64,000 nt of DNA from Bacilliculturomica massiliensis. GTDB taxonomy: Bacteria; Bacillota; Clostridia; Peptostreptococcales; Anaerovoracaceae. A program made the position numbers and the translations under genes. Each line of letters opens with the position of its first letter. Positions within the stretch are counted from its first letter, which is position 1. The notes beneath the pieces were generated by a model, which did not search any database, was not told the origin of the DNA, and saw nothing but the letters and a program-made list of their open reading frames with translations. The stretch spans positions 122,176 to 186,175 of the forward strand of contig NZ_LR027598.1 in the NCBI RefSeq assembly GCF_900605495.1, read 5' to 3'. Positions 63,434-64,000 of this stretch are shown one piece after another.

Positions 63434-64000
63434 ATGTCAGCAGAACATTTACAGGCAAAACAGCTGATCATTGACGAAATCAGAGAGAAGCTGGAAAAAG
63501 CACAGTCCGCAGTAATCATCGACTACATCGGAACCACAGTAGCGGAAGCCGATGCCATGAGAAAAAAGCTGCGTGAATCCAACGTGGATTACACGGTATA
63601 TAAAAATACCCTGATGGCAAGAGCCATCGAGGGAACCAAATACGAAGGTTTGAAGGACGTTCTGGAAGGACCCAGCGCCATCGCGATCAGCTATGAGGAT
63701 GCGGTCGCTCCGGCGAGAGTACTCAACGGGATCATCAAAGATTACAAGAAGATGTCCTTCAAGGCCGGCGTGATCGAGGGAACGCTGTACGACGCCGCGG
63801 GCGTGGAGTCCATCGCATCTCTGCCCAGCAGAGACGAGCTCATCGCGAAGTTCCTGGGAAGCATTCAGTCGCCCGTATCCAAGCTGGTACGCACGTTCCA
63901 GGCTATCGCGGACGCGAAGGGCGAGGGAGCGGAGCCTGCTGCGGAAGCGGCAGAACCCGCCGCCGAGGCTGCCGCTGAGCCCGTTGCCGAAGCTGCCGCT
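63434..64000 (+). CDS. rplJ: 50S ribosomal protein L10, cut by window end
   Basis: 189 codons are visible without a stop. Starts MSAEHLQAKQLIIDEIREKL and contains TVAEADAMRKKLRESNVDYTVYKNTLMARAIEGT and GPSAIAISYEDA, all L10. After ~residue 160 the protein changes into an Ala/Glu/Pro-rich tail (repeats of EPAAEAA type) which makes it longer than the usual ~165-175 aa; its end is outside the window. Strong ribosome site AAAGGAG. Confidence 0.95.
   Translation, partial: MSAEHLQAKQLIIDEIREKLEKAQSAVIIDYIGTTVAEADAMRKKLRESNVDYTVYKNTLMARAIEGTKYEGLKDVLEGPSAIAISYEDAVAPARVLNGIIKDYKKMSFKAGVIEGTLYDAAGVESIASLPSRDELIAKFLGSIQSPVSKLVRTFQAIADAKGEGAEPAAEAAEPAAEAAAEPVAEAAA

Overview
The window looks like a chromosome segment from a GC-rich anaerobic member of the Clostridia (Firmicutes). 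Evidence: the conserved Firmicutes order carD / yacL-like / ispD-ispF / cysE / cysS / mrnC / rlmB / sigH / tuf / rpmG / secE / nusG / rplK / rplA / rplJ, a sporulation-type sigma-H gene, strong AGGAGG-type ribosome binding sites, TTGACA/TATAAT promoters, and many sodium-coupled amino-acid transporters. Species cannot be fixed from the sequence alone.

Layout. 1-3272 (minus): thiamine operon thiC-thiM-thiE-thiD behind a TPP riboswitch with terminator. 3460-8115: cysK, a membrane acyltransferase, and a two-component system whose histidine kinase is frameshifted by a 29-bp tandem duplication. 8362-18915: housekeeping backbone (carD, PIN/TRAM protein, fused ispDF, proS, NUDIX, cyclophilin, an M23 envelope protein with a structured leader, cysE, cysS). 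19010-22670: AI-2E family exporter, a repeat-rich non-coding island, a phosphodiesterase and Mini-RNase III with a hexapeptide-repeat extension.

22667-47782 is the most unusual part: about 25 kb containing three paralogous modules. Each begins with a sigma-54 enhancer-binding protein (EBP), followed by a terminator and then a near-perfect -24/-12 promoter (TGGCACG-N4-TTGCT). Module 1 is a sodium:alanine symporter, a pair of polysaccharide-deacetylase-fold proteins (A plus a degenerate B) and an argininosuccinate-lyase-family enzyme. Module 2 is an ATC-hydrolase-family protein and a second lyase, then malic enzyme, class II fumarase and an MFS transporter. Module 3 is a second A/B pair, a YfcC-type transporter, an M20 amidohydrolase and a third lyase. 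Every lyase would release fumarate, and fumarase plus malic enzyme would carry it to malate and pyruvate. I infer inducible catabolism of N-substituted dicarboxylic amino acids or cyclic amides/ureides. The substrate cannot be read from the sequence.

47982-51454 returns to the backbone: thyA, folA, rlmB, sigH, tRNA-Thr. 51455-53009 is a decayed island with remnants of an IS1182-type transposase and the second copy of a 265-bp AT-rich element also found at 20827-21090. 53010-60575 holds tuf, two sodium-dependent amino-acid transporter-like genes with similar palindromic promoter motifs, ppnP and small membrane or tRNA-editing proteins. 60693-64000 is rpmG-secE-nusG-rplK-rplA, an L10-type leader and rplJ, cut by the window end.
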